A stretch of DNA of 64,000 nucleotides from Tubulanus polymorphus (taxonomy: Eukaryota; Nemertea; Palaeonemertea; Tubulaniformes; Tubulanidae). Numbering within the stretch: the first letter of the stretch is position 1; each line of letters begins with the position of its first letter. Made by a program: the position numbers and the translations under genes. Below the pieces are notes generated by a model that was not told the origin of the DNA, did not search any database, and worked only from the letters and a program-made list of their open reading frames with translations. Of this stretch, positions 38,247 through 50,873 are shown piece by piece. The stretch is from the NCBI RefSeq assembly GCF_964204645.1, contig NC_134035.1:9982501-10046500 (forward strand). The letters run 5' to 3'.

Positions 38247-39027
38247 GCATCTATGAAACGCGAACCTCTAGGTATATTTATGTCGTGCATGATTGAATGT
38301 TGAGGTAGGTTACTGGCGCGGCTGAACGAATGCAACGATAAGTCAGTGTTTGTATTTCGCTTCTAGATAGAGATAGAGGATGTGGACCGGTGAACAGATA
38401 GAAAATATTGCTATTCTGTGTATCCAAGATACATCCACGTATACCCTCTTAATCTTGTATACCTCGTGTATATCTAGGTAGGTGAGGTGCAAATCGGGTA
38501 CTGGCAGTGGAAAAATAATACATATACTTATACATATCTTTTTTATCCGCTGCGTTACAGATTAACCAAACGATTGATCCTTCTCAGATACAGATAAATG
38601 GACCTATGGAGTGCAGTTTACCTCCAGGTGAACAGTTATTTTTGCGATTTTAACTCCACAGTGTTGTCAAACAACGTAACAATCTCCACAATTTCCTCTG
38701 TGTTTTCCATAATTCTATCACAGTCTTTTATTTACTCGAATAGATGATCAAATATTTTCTACTTCAAAACCACAAAATATTGATAGTGGTTCGTGTGTTA
38801 TCGAAAATCATAGAATCTTTGACAACTTGATTATTATTTCCCTTTAGTTTCCCATATATTATTTCTAACCAATTCGATGATACTACTATTTGTTAAATCA
38901 ACAAAGTAAATATACAGATAACATGAACTTGGATATATCATTAATTGAAATGTCTTCTACGTAATATCTTGATATGTTTAACATTTATTTGTCAGAAAAA
39001 TATATATCCTTAAACACGAATTTTTCG

Positions 39028-39033
39028 TTTATT
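39028..39033 (-). terminator. poly(A) signal of the Kunitz-VWD-antistasin gene
   Basis: AATAAA on the minus strand, 90 bp beyond the stop at 39123. Confidence 0.55.
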
Positions 39034-39122
39034 CTATCATACAATGTTCTCACGAAATGTGATGTAGCACAGTACATTAGGTTTTTTCGAAAACTCTATC
39101 TCATAGGGCGAGTAAACGATCT

Positions 39123-42100
39123 TTAGATTTCCAAGCCTTTGCAGACGCAGTACCAGCAACGATTCTTCTTATTTCTCTTCCAAAGTCGGCCGCTAGGACA
39201 TCGCTTGTAACATTGGGGACGCGGGCAGACTGCAAGGCGAAATAGATAACTATCAGTGTATTACCAGGACAACGACTTGCAAAGCCGGTGCTTATATTAC
39301 CCCGAGTAAACTATAGAAAATACCGACTGGTTTATAACAACAACAGCACAAACAATAATCACGTAGGAGGTGTTTAGAGAAAAAGGTTGAAAAGGTCGAA
39401 CAGGGCATGGACCCCGAACATCATATCTGCATATTTTTCATGGAGCTTCTTTCTACAGATATGCGTCAGAGTATATTACATTATTTCGTTATACAAACGA
39501 GACACGTACGTCGGTTACAACTGCATGTTTTACAGCCCTTGCTATCCCTGTAGTAGCCGAATATACAACGCTTCTCACATTTCACTGGTGGACATTCTAT
39601 CATGAAAAAAGGCATGATAAATAAATAGAGCAAGAGTTATGATGGCGATTCATTTAGTGTCTGTAGTTATAGTAAGGTACGTACTGTTGCAGATGCAGAC
39701 AATGCAACCACATGCCTTTCTGTAACCGTATTTACATTTCTTCGTGCAATGCAACGGAGGACATTCTGAAAACGCACAATGCATATATATTACACTTTCA
39801 CGAGAGCACTGATGATAATTTATAGCATATAATGTTGTATAAGAATATTCTCCGTAAATTTATTCGTGGATTATTATTATTGTGGACTGGCTTGTTTGCA
39901 CCCAAAGCTGTGATAGTTGAAGATGTTTCAGGCATATTGAGGATGTAATCATAAACAAACATTTTTATCGTTGTGTTTCTCGTATGTTTTTACCTCTTCT
40001 GCACATGATACCGTTGCCTTTGTACGGCCAGTTACACACGCACACCCTCTTTCCGGAACGTACGGCGCAATGTGCCGCCTCGTCGCACGAGATCGCATTC
40101 GAAACGATCTTGAATCGTCCGTTCTTTCTGACGCATTTCCGTAGACTTTTACATCCCGGACCAAGCCATCTGTGACCTTGCTACAATTCGATGAAACATA
40201 AACGGTTCTCAACATGTCAGAACCGTATTGAAAACGACGAAGGTTTTTGTATAATTTTAGGGCATGTTTGCAATATGTATTTTCTCTCGCGATTCATTGC
40301 GTAGTTTTACCGCGTGATGTATTTGTATATTTGTATAGGCGTTGATAACTATCAACTTATCAATATCTGCTTATGTAAACCGCACTAATTCTTTTAATTA
40401 TAGTAATTTTTATTCTATCTTTATTCTCTGAGCAATTGTATTTTTTTCGAGCAATAAATTTCTATTCTATTCTACAAGTTCTAAACGCTCTTACTCTGTA
40501 GTAATCGCCGTCCTCGTCGACGCAGCCGCACTTACTCGCTCTGACACATCTGTTCGGTCCGTCCAGGTAATACCCTTCTTTACAAACGCACGCCTCCATC
40601 GTCGGTTTCTCGCAGTTTTCCGAAGCTCGCTTGTCCGTACAAGTGTTCGGGCATCCACTGGCGAGTGGGTTAAACCACATGTTGCGTTTGCAACGTTGCA
40701 CTGAAATGAACAGAAATGCCGGGATCTTGATTTTCTTGTTTTGATAGGATATTTATTTCTCCTTGATCCAATGAATCTTTTACAAAAAAGATTTTTACAT
40801 AATCTCGGAGGGGACTGCAAATGGGATTTAAGACTGTAATCTATGGGACATAGACATCTGAAGCCAGTTGCAAAGTCACGCCTTAGACTTAGGACCAGTC
40901 CAAAACCGACCTAGTTCTAAAGCCAGTCTTAAGATTAAAGACCAATTTTGGACTTAAGTCACTACTGTGCGACCAGCTTATAGTTGAATATTCTATTTCA
41001 TCTATTCATTTGGCTTTCAGAAATTTGTAGAAATAAAACGCCAATTCTTGTCAATAATAGTTTTGTCTCTCAACGTACTTACTACAGAAATTTTTGCTGC
41101 GCCATTGATGCGAAATGTAATGCGCAGCTGCGCAAGCCTCGGCGAAGTTTCCCAACGCCCGACAGATGGCGCCTTTCGGGTACTTGTATCCCCGCGCGGC
41201 TGCGCACACGTCGTAACCACACATCCTGTAGTAGGTTTTGTGATCAACCTCCCCGCTTAGGATACACTCTCTAAAAGGTCCGTTGATGTCGATGATTTTA
41301 CCGCAATAGTATTTGGTTTTGATCAGCCTGTGCACGTGTTTCTTACACTTCGGGTCGAAGAACGTGTATTTACATCTGCAAGAGTTGATAACAAGTTTAT
41401 GCCGAAACTTCAACATTTCCGAAATTGGGGTCGATGTACCTTTGGCCATAGTGCCCTTTTTGTGAAATTTCTACTTCGCGTAGACACTAACATCTAGCCA
41501 CAGAATATTTTCCAGTCATTTTTTTCATTTTAAAAACCCGACGGCAGTGTGTGGAAGAAAGAGTCTAACGGATTTGGCCCCTTTAGAGAGAAATTCGACC
41601 CTTTGAATTCCTGGGGACGACCATACAACCAAGCTCAGCTTTCTATTTATTCGTTTACCCCGCGGCCAAAAACGATAACAATCCTGGTGACGCCGATGCA
41701 ATCAAGACTGGCACTCTATACATATCTTTAACCGCAACGCCCCAAAAACACTTTTTTTAGAATTACCGTTCCTCAGGTTTATCCGAATCGTCCGGAACCA
41801 GGTAACTGTCTCCGACTAACGCCACCTTGCGGCGTCGATGAGCAACGTTAAAACCTTCGCGCACGTTCCAGTCGTTTGCTTTCTTCTCGTCGCAATTGCC
41901 GCACAGGCCGAACACTTTTGATCCCCAGGTTACTCTGTCCAGAGAAATCTACAATGACACTTATTGAATTAAGAACTGCGGAGATCTTTCAAACCCGTAG
42001 GTCTAGAGGACCGCTAATAGCAACATTGATCTTTAAGTAGAAAATTATCCCTCTTAATCATTTGATTGATTGATTTGATTTCTAAATCATCGGTTGTGTC

Positions 42101-44698
42101 CCCTACAAACCGTCCACACACCTACCGGATATGAAAAGTGGGTGCTTTTACAACTTCAACCAAAATTTATTCAGAAATCGATTAAAAGGATTATCGTTTA
42201 TCTTACAGAATCTGAAGAGTACATTTTGTACATTTTGTACATTTTGTAATATCCCTAACACCAGCTTGCTTTTACGAGTATACAAGCTGCCACTGTCCAC
42301 AATGTCATTAGATCAACAAATGACGTCACTTTTCTAAATAATGTTCATTATACGATCTCGAAAATACAGAAGCCGCCATGTACTAATGACCGAGAGTATT
42401 AATATCGCATAGTTAAGGAGTGTTAGAAATATATACGTTACCGGGTCACGGATTATTGTCCTTTTTTATTAGGATTTTAGTTGTTGTAGTCATTTCATCC
42501 TTATAACCGACGTTTTTACAAATTGATTCTAACAAAACTCGTTATTCCGCCCGGATTAAACAGCGCGATCTTTTACTTACTTTCATCGTACTTTCCATAT
42601 CGAACAGGATCGAAAATCCGCACATCTCAGCTCTGGCCTCCAACCACTTCCCGAAACAGGCGATTCTTAAGCCCGGTATGCTGGTGACGGGAATATCCCT
42701 GTTCACGCCGTCGATCTTGCAAAATATATAAGGATGGAAATTAATTGAGAAGAGAAGTTGTGACGTAAAGGAATGAGCATGGAACTCTTTGAATTTTACT
42801 CCTAAAACGGGCCTGGGAACCTGGGAGATATCATATTGACAAATTTATCCTTTCCATGATTTTCGCTTAGATTTTCTAGTTGTTAGATATTTTCGAGCTA
42901 TGAAAATCAATATCTCAAGATGTTTTTTCAGCTATAAACGATTCTCAGAAAGAATAAACAAGATTATCAAACTCCTAGAATTCTTCCGTACAGTTTTTGT
43001 ACTCTAATCAGAGTATCAGATATTGAAACCAAATTAGATCTGACCTCGTATCAAAACCTTGAGCCTTCGACCCTTGGCTTTACCGACTTGGTTTAGGTTC
43101 ACTTGTAGTTTATATGGCACCGCCCCCCCCCCTTGGAGGGCCCTGAATGCGGGTCTGATCTTCAGCAGATTTTTGTATCCGCTAAAACTATTAGCGCGCT
43201 GTATCATAACTCAATGTACTTTTCTATATAATAAACTAATAATGCTTCAATCGCTGCAACTCACTTTCAGCTCGTCTTTTGGACCCATCCGTATTTTGTG
43301 ACCCTTGAACTTCAGGTCGACCAGTCTAGCGTACGTCAATTTGCCACTGCCTTTTATCGGATACTTCTTCACTTCGACGTCGAAAGCGCATTGCCCCCTC
43401 CTGTCTATGCTTCTGGTCACCGTGTATTTGCATTTCCCCTGATGATCCATTTTCAGCCCGTCGTACGTCAAATAGTGCGACGACGCCACGCAAACGCACG
43501 GAGGCAAATTCAGAAACTCTGCCAAAAGAATGTTATACAGGGCAATTGCTGATTAAAGGACATTTAAGACATCAAACGTCGAAGTTTTCCACTTCAACAC
43601 AACAAAAGCCTCGTTTTTTCACTGCGAGATAGGTATTGACCCTGCTATCAATTTAATTGGCAGATTTCGTTTGATTTGTTTTGTTTGGTCTCCATTACAA
43701 ACCAACGCCACACCCGATGGAAGCGAAACAGGGGTTTGATTTTGAAGTCAGAATTCGAAGTACAAATATAGTAGTGTGATCGGTGGTCGAATTTACAGAA
43801 TTTTTTGTTTAAATCGAAAATCTCGGTTCCGGTTCACTCAAACATACAACAGTATCGTTTTAACAAATTTGTGCAACCGAAAAAAGTACCGAACATTGCT
43901 ATCAAGTAAAACGAATTCATACAAAAAGGTCTCAGTAGGTATAGTTAGCTTACCGACGCACGTTTTTCTGCATTCCTTTTTGGTCTTGAAGTTGTTTGAA
44001 TTTCCTTTGCAGCCTCCGTACTTAAAAGGCTTACAGTCGCCCTTTTCGTCGTCGAAATACCAGCGTCGTTTGTTTTTGCTGCACGGGCCACGTTTCTTTA
44101 GTTCCAAACACTGGTGCATCGCTCCTCCTAGAAAATGAAAAACACTTCTTTGAGTGTATTGTTGAATAGGAACTGATCTTAATCAATTGACAAAAAATGG
44201 AAAATTAACTAATGCTTGATAATTACTGTTTTTACAGAAAATGAAATAATCGAAAAGATTACCTACAAAAATTAATAGATTCCTTTTCTTTTCTTAGAAT
44301 TTGTGACCGCATTAAAATGTGATTGAAATCCCTGTTAGAATTCTATATATCGTAAGACATTTTTCTAGATATTTGTTTTCATTCTATACTTATTAAAATA
44401 TCTCAGGTCTTAGGTTTAGTTTGCCGTCCTCGGATTCAGTATATACGTATCTCAGGGGCGTTGCGTCATTATCACGTTTCTCATAAAACATACCTTCCAT
44501 TCCTATGTCGGAATCCCAGTCGCCTCCACCATCCGTCGTCCATCCTCCATTATCATTGGGATCAATGGTCCACCCGCCGTCATTACTATAATCACCACCT
44601 CCTAAATCACCCATGTTATCATCGAAACCGGCTACAATCGCAACCAGATAAAACGTCGCACAAATAAGGGCCACGCGGACCCGATTTGACGACGACAT
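39123..44698 (-). CDS. secreted Kunitz-VWD-C8-TIL-EGF-antistasin mosaic protein
   Basis: Eleven exons, 636 aa, all phases consistent: 44698-44494, 44127-43954, 43518-43265, 42715-42581, 41948-41767, 41375-41083, 40700-40495, 40180-39994, 39765-39685, 39596-39510, 39229-39123. Order: signal peptide (about 1-24); Gly/Trp/Asp-rich linker with GGWT repeats (33-60); Kunitz domain C75-C125 with exact spacing 8-15-7-12-3; VWD (about 134-275, CVCVASSHYLTYDG, VFGLCGNC); C8 (about 328-405, ending WRSKNFC); TIL (about 418-475, CVCKEGYYLDG, CGC); EGF-like (about 492-543); three antistasin-like repeats of CPP..C.K.C..GY...GC..C.C type (547-572, 574-601, 603-634). Each antistasin repeat is its own exon in phase 1. 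Probably an extracellular protease inhibitor or mucus/matrix component. The Kunitz P1 position is Ser85, not Lys/Arg, so trypsin inhibition by that domain is doubtful. Confidence 0.85.
40861..40978. mobile_element. MITE family A, copy A2
   Basis: Runs from AAGCCAGTTGCAAAGTCACGC through TTAGGACCAGTCC and AGCCAGTCTTAAGATTAAAG to GTCACTACTGTGCGACCAGC. It has the family's inverted ends, in diverged form. It lies in intron 6 of the Kunitz-VWD gene. Confidence 0.6.
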
Positions 44699-45517
44699 TT
44701 TAGAGAAATGGAGAAAAGAGAATATCTATCCTCGCGCCAACGACCGCCACTTGCTGAATGAATAATTAATTATCTCGGGCACAATTAAAGAACTCATTAT
44801 GTCAAAGGCATGAATAGTCGTTCTGAAACAGCTTGACTATAGATCACGTTCTTTTTAACATGATGAACTCTATACCGATGCGTGTTACATGTCATCGCAT
44901 CAGATAATTCGGGCACCTTGACAACAAAGAATATTTACGAAAATTTTAAGATTCATGTTATTTGATTTTGGACGCTGTGCATTTATTTGGAAAATGTCGA
45001 AAGAAGACTGATAAAGATCTTTTTGAATTATGAAAAATGCGTTGCATTTGTTTTTGTATTCAGGCAATACTTGGTTTTAATCAAAAGACATGGCTGGGAG
45101 TTACATATGCCTATAAATAAGTACCGTACTGGAAACCTGTAGGTATGAATGGAGTATGAATATGCGTGAATGTGAGAGTGTGGGCGACTGGGCCCTTCAA
45201 TAAGTTTATTTTAACTTCGTCCAGCGTCTTATATTACATTATTTTGTATCTGCCTCTACTTCATATTGTAATTTAAATCGCGAATAAAACATGTATATAT
45301 AACCTTAAGTGTTTATATTGTCTCTTTCATAAAGTGCTACGGTTTTGGATTTGGTAAAATTGTTGAAAAAAAACTGGCAATGTTCATGTCTTGTAGCCCG
45401 CACTTTCGAAAGCTTTCTCAACAAATCTACGTCGACTTCAGAATGATACAGGAAATGAATAGAAATCAATAATGAGTAATATTACAAGAACCTGGTTTAA
45501 GATCCGCTTGGATAACT

Positions 45518-45669
45518 GAAGAAAAAAGCCAAAATTATGAAAAAATGAGAGGATTGTTGTTTCGGCTGAATATGAGCCATTTTCAAAACCAGTTTTTTCA
45601 TTTTTGAAAATGGTTCAATGAGTCGAAACATCAATTGTTTTCTTAGTTTTTCTTCATTTTGATTTCTTC
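45518..45669. mobile_element. hairpin element HP5
   Basis: Inverted arms of about 70 bp (GTTGTTTCGGCTGAATATGAGCC against TTCAATGAGTCGAAACATCAATTG; outer GAAGAAA / TTTCTTC), tip GAAAATGG...CCATTTTC. It carries GTCGAAACATC on the right arm, as in the HP family. Confidence 0.5.
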
Positions 45670-47930
45670 GATTCAATGAGAGACAGTCACTGCCTATGGA
45701 AACCCGACCAGGAAATCTTTTAAACGATTACCAGAAAACATTCGTCGAATTTGGAAATTTAGTTGAGACGTCTGCGACTTTTGTTGAGAACTATAAAAAA
45801 AATCGTGTAGGAAAAAGCAATCAATTATAAACGTTGATAGATGAATAGAAATGTCGCGACTGACATCATGTATTTACCAGCTGGTGAAAACCTTTCCGTA
45901 AAGGGCGACACTTTGTTTCTGAACCACCTTTAGACGAGAAAACATTGAGATAAGAAAGGCAAATACTTAAGCTTCGAAACATGTGCGTCGTGGTAGATGG
46001 TAAAATGTCGAACGGCGGTTAATAGATGGATATCTCAATAATTGGCAATAAATTCTTTATTTTTGGCGCACCAAAACACATTTTTGAAGTAAATTCGACG
46101 TTCTTTTTTTCGTTATGGCGTTCTGTCGCCCTCACTAACATATCAGGGATTTTACATTATGGCCCGAATCAACCACTATACTTTCTCACTCAGTGTATGA
46201 TATCTATTTCACTGAAATTTGGAGAAAAGCTAATTAGCAATCAACTGAAATGTAGAAGAACTTGAAGCGTGCTAATTGAGTAACCACTAGCGAACCTGGC
46301 GAATGGATCGTTTCAGATCCCTGGCTTGCCACAGCAGCGGTGCCGGTACGATACTTACAATGAACAATAACTTTTTTTTCGATGGAATATTGATTTATAA
46401 TCTATAATTTCTTGTCAATTGTCAATATTGATTAATGAATGTCTTGCGTAAGATTAATAGTCCACTAATGCGACGGATGTTAACGAATGGTTGCTTGCCA
46501 TAGGTAAACGTTTTAAGCGAAGTCCAAATAACGTGTCCGATCTATATTTCCTATTATACACGTTACAGCTGGCACATGGCGACACATAGTCGCTTACAAG
46601 CACACATATATTGTCTTTTGTAAGATACTGATTTTTAACGAAACGCATATCAGGAGTCGGTGTTAACGACCTCTAATCGTATTTAGAGAAATGCTGAAAT
46701 CGCGCGGCATCATCGTTCACTAAGCTAAAGAAACGACTGTCGAACCTCATCAAACTAGTTATGCGGCAAATGAGAGTTGATGCCAAGCGCGTTGAAAGTA
46801 TTTGATAGAATCGCCAAAATAATTCTAATCTTCTTCATATACTTATAGACTATTGATGAGTAACATAAGCGTAGTGCCAATCACCGGATAGCGTGAGTAA
46901 GGAACGAACGCTTGTCTCAGCAGTGACCATGAATTGAGCCGGTGCATCTCACATCATCACACTCTACTTGTTGCATCGAATAACTCCAAAATCGTGAAAA
47001 AAAGGAGTAATGGACTCGTGAATACTGGACGGGAGAGTGATTGGGGAGATTTGATAATACCTCGGACGAGAAGAAGGATTCAGCGTATAATCACGAGCGT
47101 CAAATATCTCGGTTCGAGGTTCACCGCGTAACTAGTCTCAATCTACCGTGTCGTTAGGCAGCAAAATGTCCACTTACCCCCTAACAGTCCTTTTTGGCTT
47201 GTCACTTAAGCGTAAGGAGCTAACAGGCTCGAAACATTTCGGATGAGAAACATGGATGAATGGTACACGACCCTCTCTACAAAATATAGCTCGTCGAGCT
47301 ATTGCCAGACATTGTTGCTTTGATTATCTCGCGAAAGTGACAATTTCTCCGATGAATATCTGCAGTGATACAGAAACATACATATTACACGCCATATCGA
47401 ACGAGCAATATCAAAATCAATTGAATCTAATTAAGAAAGTGAAAGAGAGAGAGAGGGAGAGGGAGAGAAGTCAGTGCATTTTGTACATACTGTCGGCTGT
47501 CTGCATCAAAATAATCGGTTCCTTTGCGTTAGGATCTTATATGTCAAGTAAGCTTAATACACTGTCAAACGTTTGTATCCTCAGCGGCACTCTGTCATCG
47601 TTAACGTTATGAGCCTGATCGACCAGTTCCTTTGATCTCGCCGCCTGTGTTATGTTCGTCGGGTTGCGGCGCAGCCTCCACCTTCATCTGGAAACGTCAA
47701 AATTAGGCTCGTCGTCTCGCGGGATCGAGGGTTGTTTCCCAAGTAGCAGACGCGTCTGAAAAGTTTACCCTCGCGCGGCGGTCGAGGACGTTATCAATCA
47801 AATAAAGTTCGCATGCTTGTTTATATGGTGTATAATATGTATATATCTATAAAAACTCCATAAAAACTGTTATTTCTCGGAGTCACGTATTTTTGCGGAG
47901 ATTTAATCGGATTTGACATAATCGCCTGGT

Positions 47931-48205
47931 ACCGGTTGCATATAGTCAGGGCTTAGACTTACGACCGGTCTAAGACCGACTAAGATCTATAGCCAATCTA
48001 ACAACTTAAGACCAGGGCCGGTTGCATAGTCATGGCTTAGACTTGAGACCAGTCTAAGAACAACTTAGTTCTATAGCCAGTCGAACAACTTAAGACCAAT
48101 CTTAAGATTTAAGACCACTTTTGTATTTAAGTCATGACTGTGCAACTGGCCCCCTGTTAGATGATTTAAGACCACTTTTGGTCTTTAGTTTCGACTATGG
48201 AATCG
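47931..48205. mobile_element. MITE family A, older copy A3 split by a younger one
   Basis: Left part 47931-48013 (ACCGGTTGCATATAGTCAGGGCTTAGAC onward) and right part about 48154-48205 (GATTTAAGACCACTTTTGG to GACTATGGAATCGG) form one element when the copy at 48014-48153 is taken out. Confidence 0.6.
48014..48153. mobile_element. MITE family A, full copy A3' nested in A3
   Basis: 140 bp. Starts GGGCCGGTTGCATAGTCATG and ends CATGACTGTGCAACTGGCCCC; these are inverted repeats of about 20 bp. The interior is rich in CTTAAGAC-type words. It is non-coding and the best-preserved copy in the window. Confidence 0.75.
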
Positions 48206-49194
48206 GTTCCTGATGGTTAAAAAGACACTATATAAGAAATCCAATCTGCATTCACTCCCTGCAGTGAGTGCCCATATTTTAACGAGCTTGCGGTTGCTTT
48301 TAGTTGATATTTTCTGCGAATTTCACTCAATGCGATGCATGTATGTCGTCATGTTAGACATGTTTTTCCCGATATTTCTCCTGTATTTTGTCATCCGTCC
48401 CTGTGACACAATCGAAATATCAGCCCTACCATATAAAGACACAAAAGATTAAAACTGTAGCCAGTTCGAAAGTTGTCACGATTGAATAGATTTCTTGAGA
48501 CACTTTGTACGTACATGAATTTCCCGTCGAAAACGCTTCTTCGAATAAAAGATTCGCATCTCGTTAGGTTCTGAGTCGGGTGTGAATAGAGAATAGACGT
48601 CATGAGAAGAGAACAACAAATGAGAAGAGAATAATATTCAAGTAGTTGAGGCGTTTAGAACCCGTTTCCGTTCTATCGCCCCACTCAGAAATCACGGTGG
48701 TGGTAGTAGTGGTGGTGACATGATTGACGTTTTTGTGAGAATGCGGATCGCAGTAAACCCATCGCAGCGTGTGTCTCGACTGTTTTGTCTGTCTGAGAGA
48801 TTGTTTGGGAAAATACGACCGAGTTCATTCGGTGCTTATCGGCGACGCGGGAAGACTCGGTTTTTTAATCCTTCGGCGTCGATATTCATCATCGAGAGGC
48901 TTGCGCCGATTCGTTCGAGCGTGTGGGTCCCGACCGAGGGTCAACGCCCATATTCATACTATAGTCTTATAGATATTTTTGAAGAGTATGGATTTTCTAC
49001 AAAATCGGTTTGGTTACCAACGTGAAATATATGTAAACTTATTCATCTCAGAATTTCACCAAAATGTATCAATACACGTATCAATCTATATAGTATTATT
49101 TCATATGGGTGGTTTGAATAAGCAAATCCGCGTTAGATTTTCCAACTGTTAGATATTATGTTGACACATTATTTGAACTACAAAATTGACGGCG

Positions 49195-49365
49195 TTGGAA
49201 GTTCCGCGGTCGACTGGACAGCCGACGACAGGTCACGGGGTTGTCGAAGGATGGGCCGGGGTAACTCGGGTACACTCCTGAAAGGTCGGATTTGACCGAT
49301 GGCCACTGATTCAAATCCTCCCGCATGTCTTGGCCTTTACAAGTCGATAATAAACGGCGTTAATT
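49195..49365 (+). repeat. tRNA-derived SINE-like segment
   Basis: GGTAACTCGGGTACACTC resembles a D-arm/A-box and TGATTCAAATCCTCCCGC a B-box, spaced as in a tRNA. Downstream lies TGTCTTGGCCTTTACAAGTCG and an AATAAACGGCGTTAATT tail. No second copy is in the window, so this is tentative. Confidence 0.3.
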
Positions 49366-50873
49366 ATATTGAAGGCGGCTCTTTTTAAGTATAATGGATT
49401 AACGACGAGAAGCCCTATCCCTCAATGATCTGGAAAATCAAAATAACGCCGTGTGTATATACGCGTTGAGACAAAGCTTGATGTCGTTGACAAATTTCAA
49501 GCGTCTTTAGAATCGTCCGCGACACACGAGAGAAAAAGACCGATCGCCGAATGGAAACAAGTCGATCATTTAAAAATTCATATCCTTCATTGTATCCGGT
49601 TGAAAATATTGACAGCCAGTCGGTAAGAATTCGCCGCGCTGGCGGTAACTTCAAAAAGGTTCCGTCGACAAAAGAAACGACGACGTTGTCGCGTTCGGTG
49701 AATTCATTTACAATGTGTCAACTGCGTTTTGTGCCACTGACTGTACGTACATATAGAATTCGGAAGATATCTTTCATAAAAGAATATTTTCTTTTTTTCG
49801 AAAATGTATTTACGTGTGTAAACATATGAATCTATGATTTCGAGAATTGGAAGTATTGAGAAAGAATTTAGACAAAACGCCTTGTCCCAGAAACTCGTCC
49901 AAGAAAACAGCGATTACTGAAACATTAGACCATTGCCGGGTGGTTTAGTCTTATAAGGTTTGTTAATACAAAATAGATGTGGATAAAGTTTCGAGTGAGA
50001 AAGAGCCTCACACCACAATTCAGTTCTGGCCTCAAAAATTACTTTTTAAGAACAGTTTTTGACAAGGAAGGAAAAGCCTTCTTGTAGTTCAGTTCTTTTG
50101 TCAACACGTTTGAAAAGTGTCTTATTAAGAGACTGCCGTCAATTGAATAAAGTCGCAGCGGATATCCCCACTCAGGTGGTCAGGATACATCCCTATTCAC
50201 ACACACACACACACAAGACCACCGCCTTTGCAAACCGTTGATACTTTCTCATATACAAAGCGAATTCGATTTTGGGTGAATAATATCATTCTCATTCGCT
50301 TCATAATCCATTCCACGAAGAAGCCTACGTCACAGCTTTAAATAAAAATATATACAAGCCCGTTGACGCGGTCTAAATGATGATATCGGTTGTTAATTCC
50401 CGAAAGTAAATCAACTCTCTTGCGCCGAATCCGCGAAATCTGGCTAAAAATTCAGCGAGGCGTTTGATTGGCAGGCGCGCAAACCCTCAGCAGTGGTGGC
50501 GAGACTTATAATACGCGAACGCACTGACTGGTTGAGTATAGTCGTAGTGAATACTCGCGCAATTCAACAGTTCTCCGTAAACTCAGTCGAAAACTATGGC
50601 GCTCTGAACGATCGTTTTACGCGCGATGTTTTGATCTACCGATGGAATTTGACGCCAGTTTCGGATTAACGTCATAATAAACTGAATCAGCCAACGGATA
50701 ACGATTCGCCGCGCATTCGAAGACGCCTCGGCTGAAAAGATGCATATTTTGTGAACGTCTCGAACAGCCAAACGACGAAGTCTTTTTAGAAAAAAAAATA
50801 TCGGCGGTTTTGTTGTACATATATATTTACTTTCTCATCAAGAATTAGGACTCGGAAAAGGCGAAACGGCAAA

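Larger units (their letters stand above)
44699..50873. other. intergenic region, no certain gene
   Basis: Contains hairpin HP5 (45518-45669), nested family-A MITEs (47931-48205), a GA microsatellite and a tRNA-SINE-like segment (49195-49365). Open frames at 46934-47131, 47256-47612 and 48720-49025 have no recognisable domain. The promoter of the sFRP gene should lie in its last few hundred bases. Confidence 0.45.

Noticed and set aside
46934..47131. Frame ending TSVKYLGSRFTA, reminiscent of a non-LTR reverse transcriptase C-terminal region
   Set aside because: Only the KYLGS word fits; no palm motif (such as YADD) or other RT block is present nearby.
47256..47612. 118-codon plus-strand frame with an (ER)n run
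   Set aside because: The charged run comes from a GA microsatellite and the remainder has no recognisable feature.
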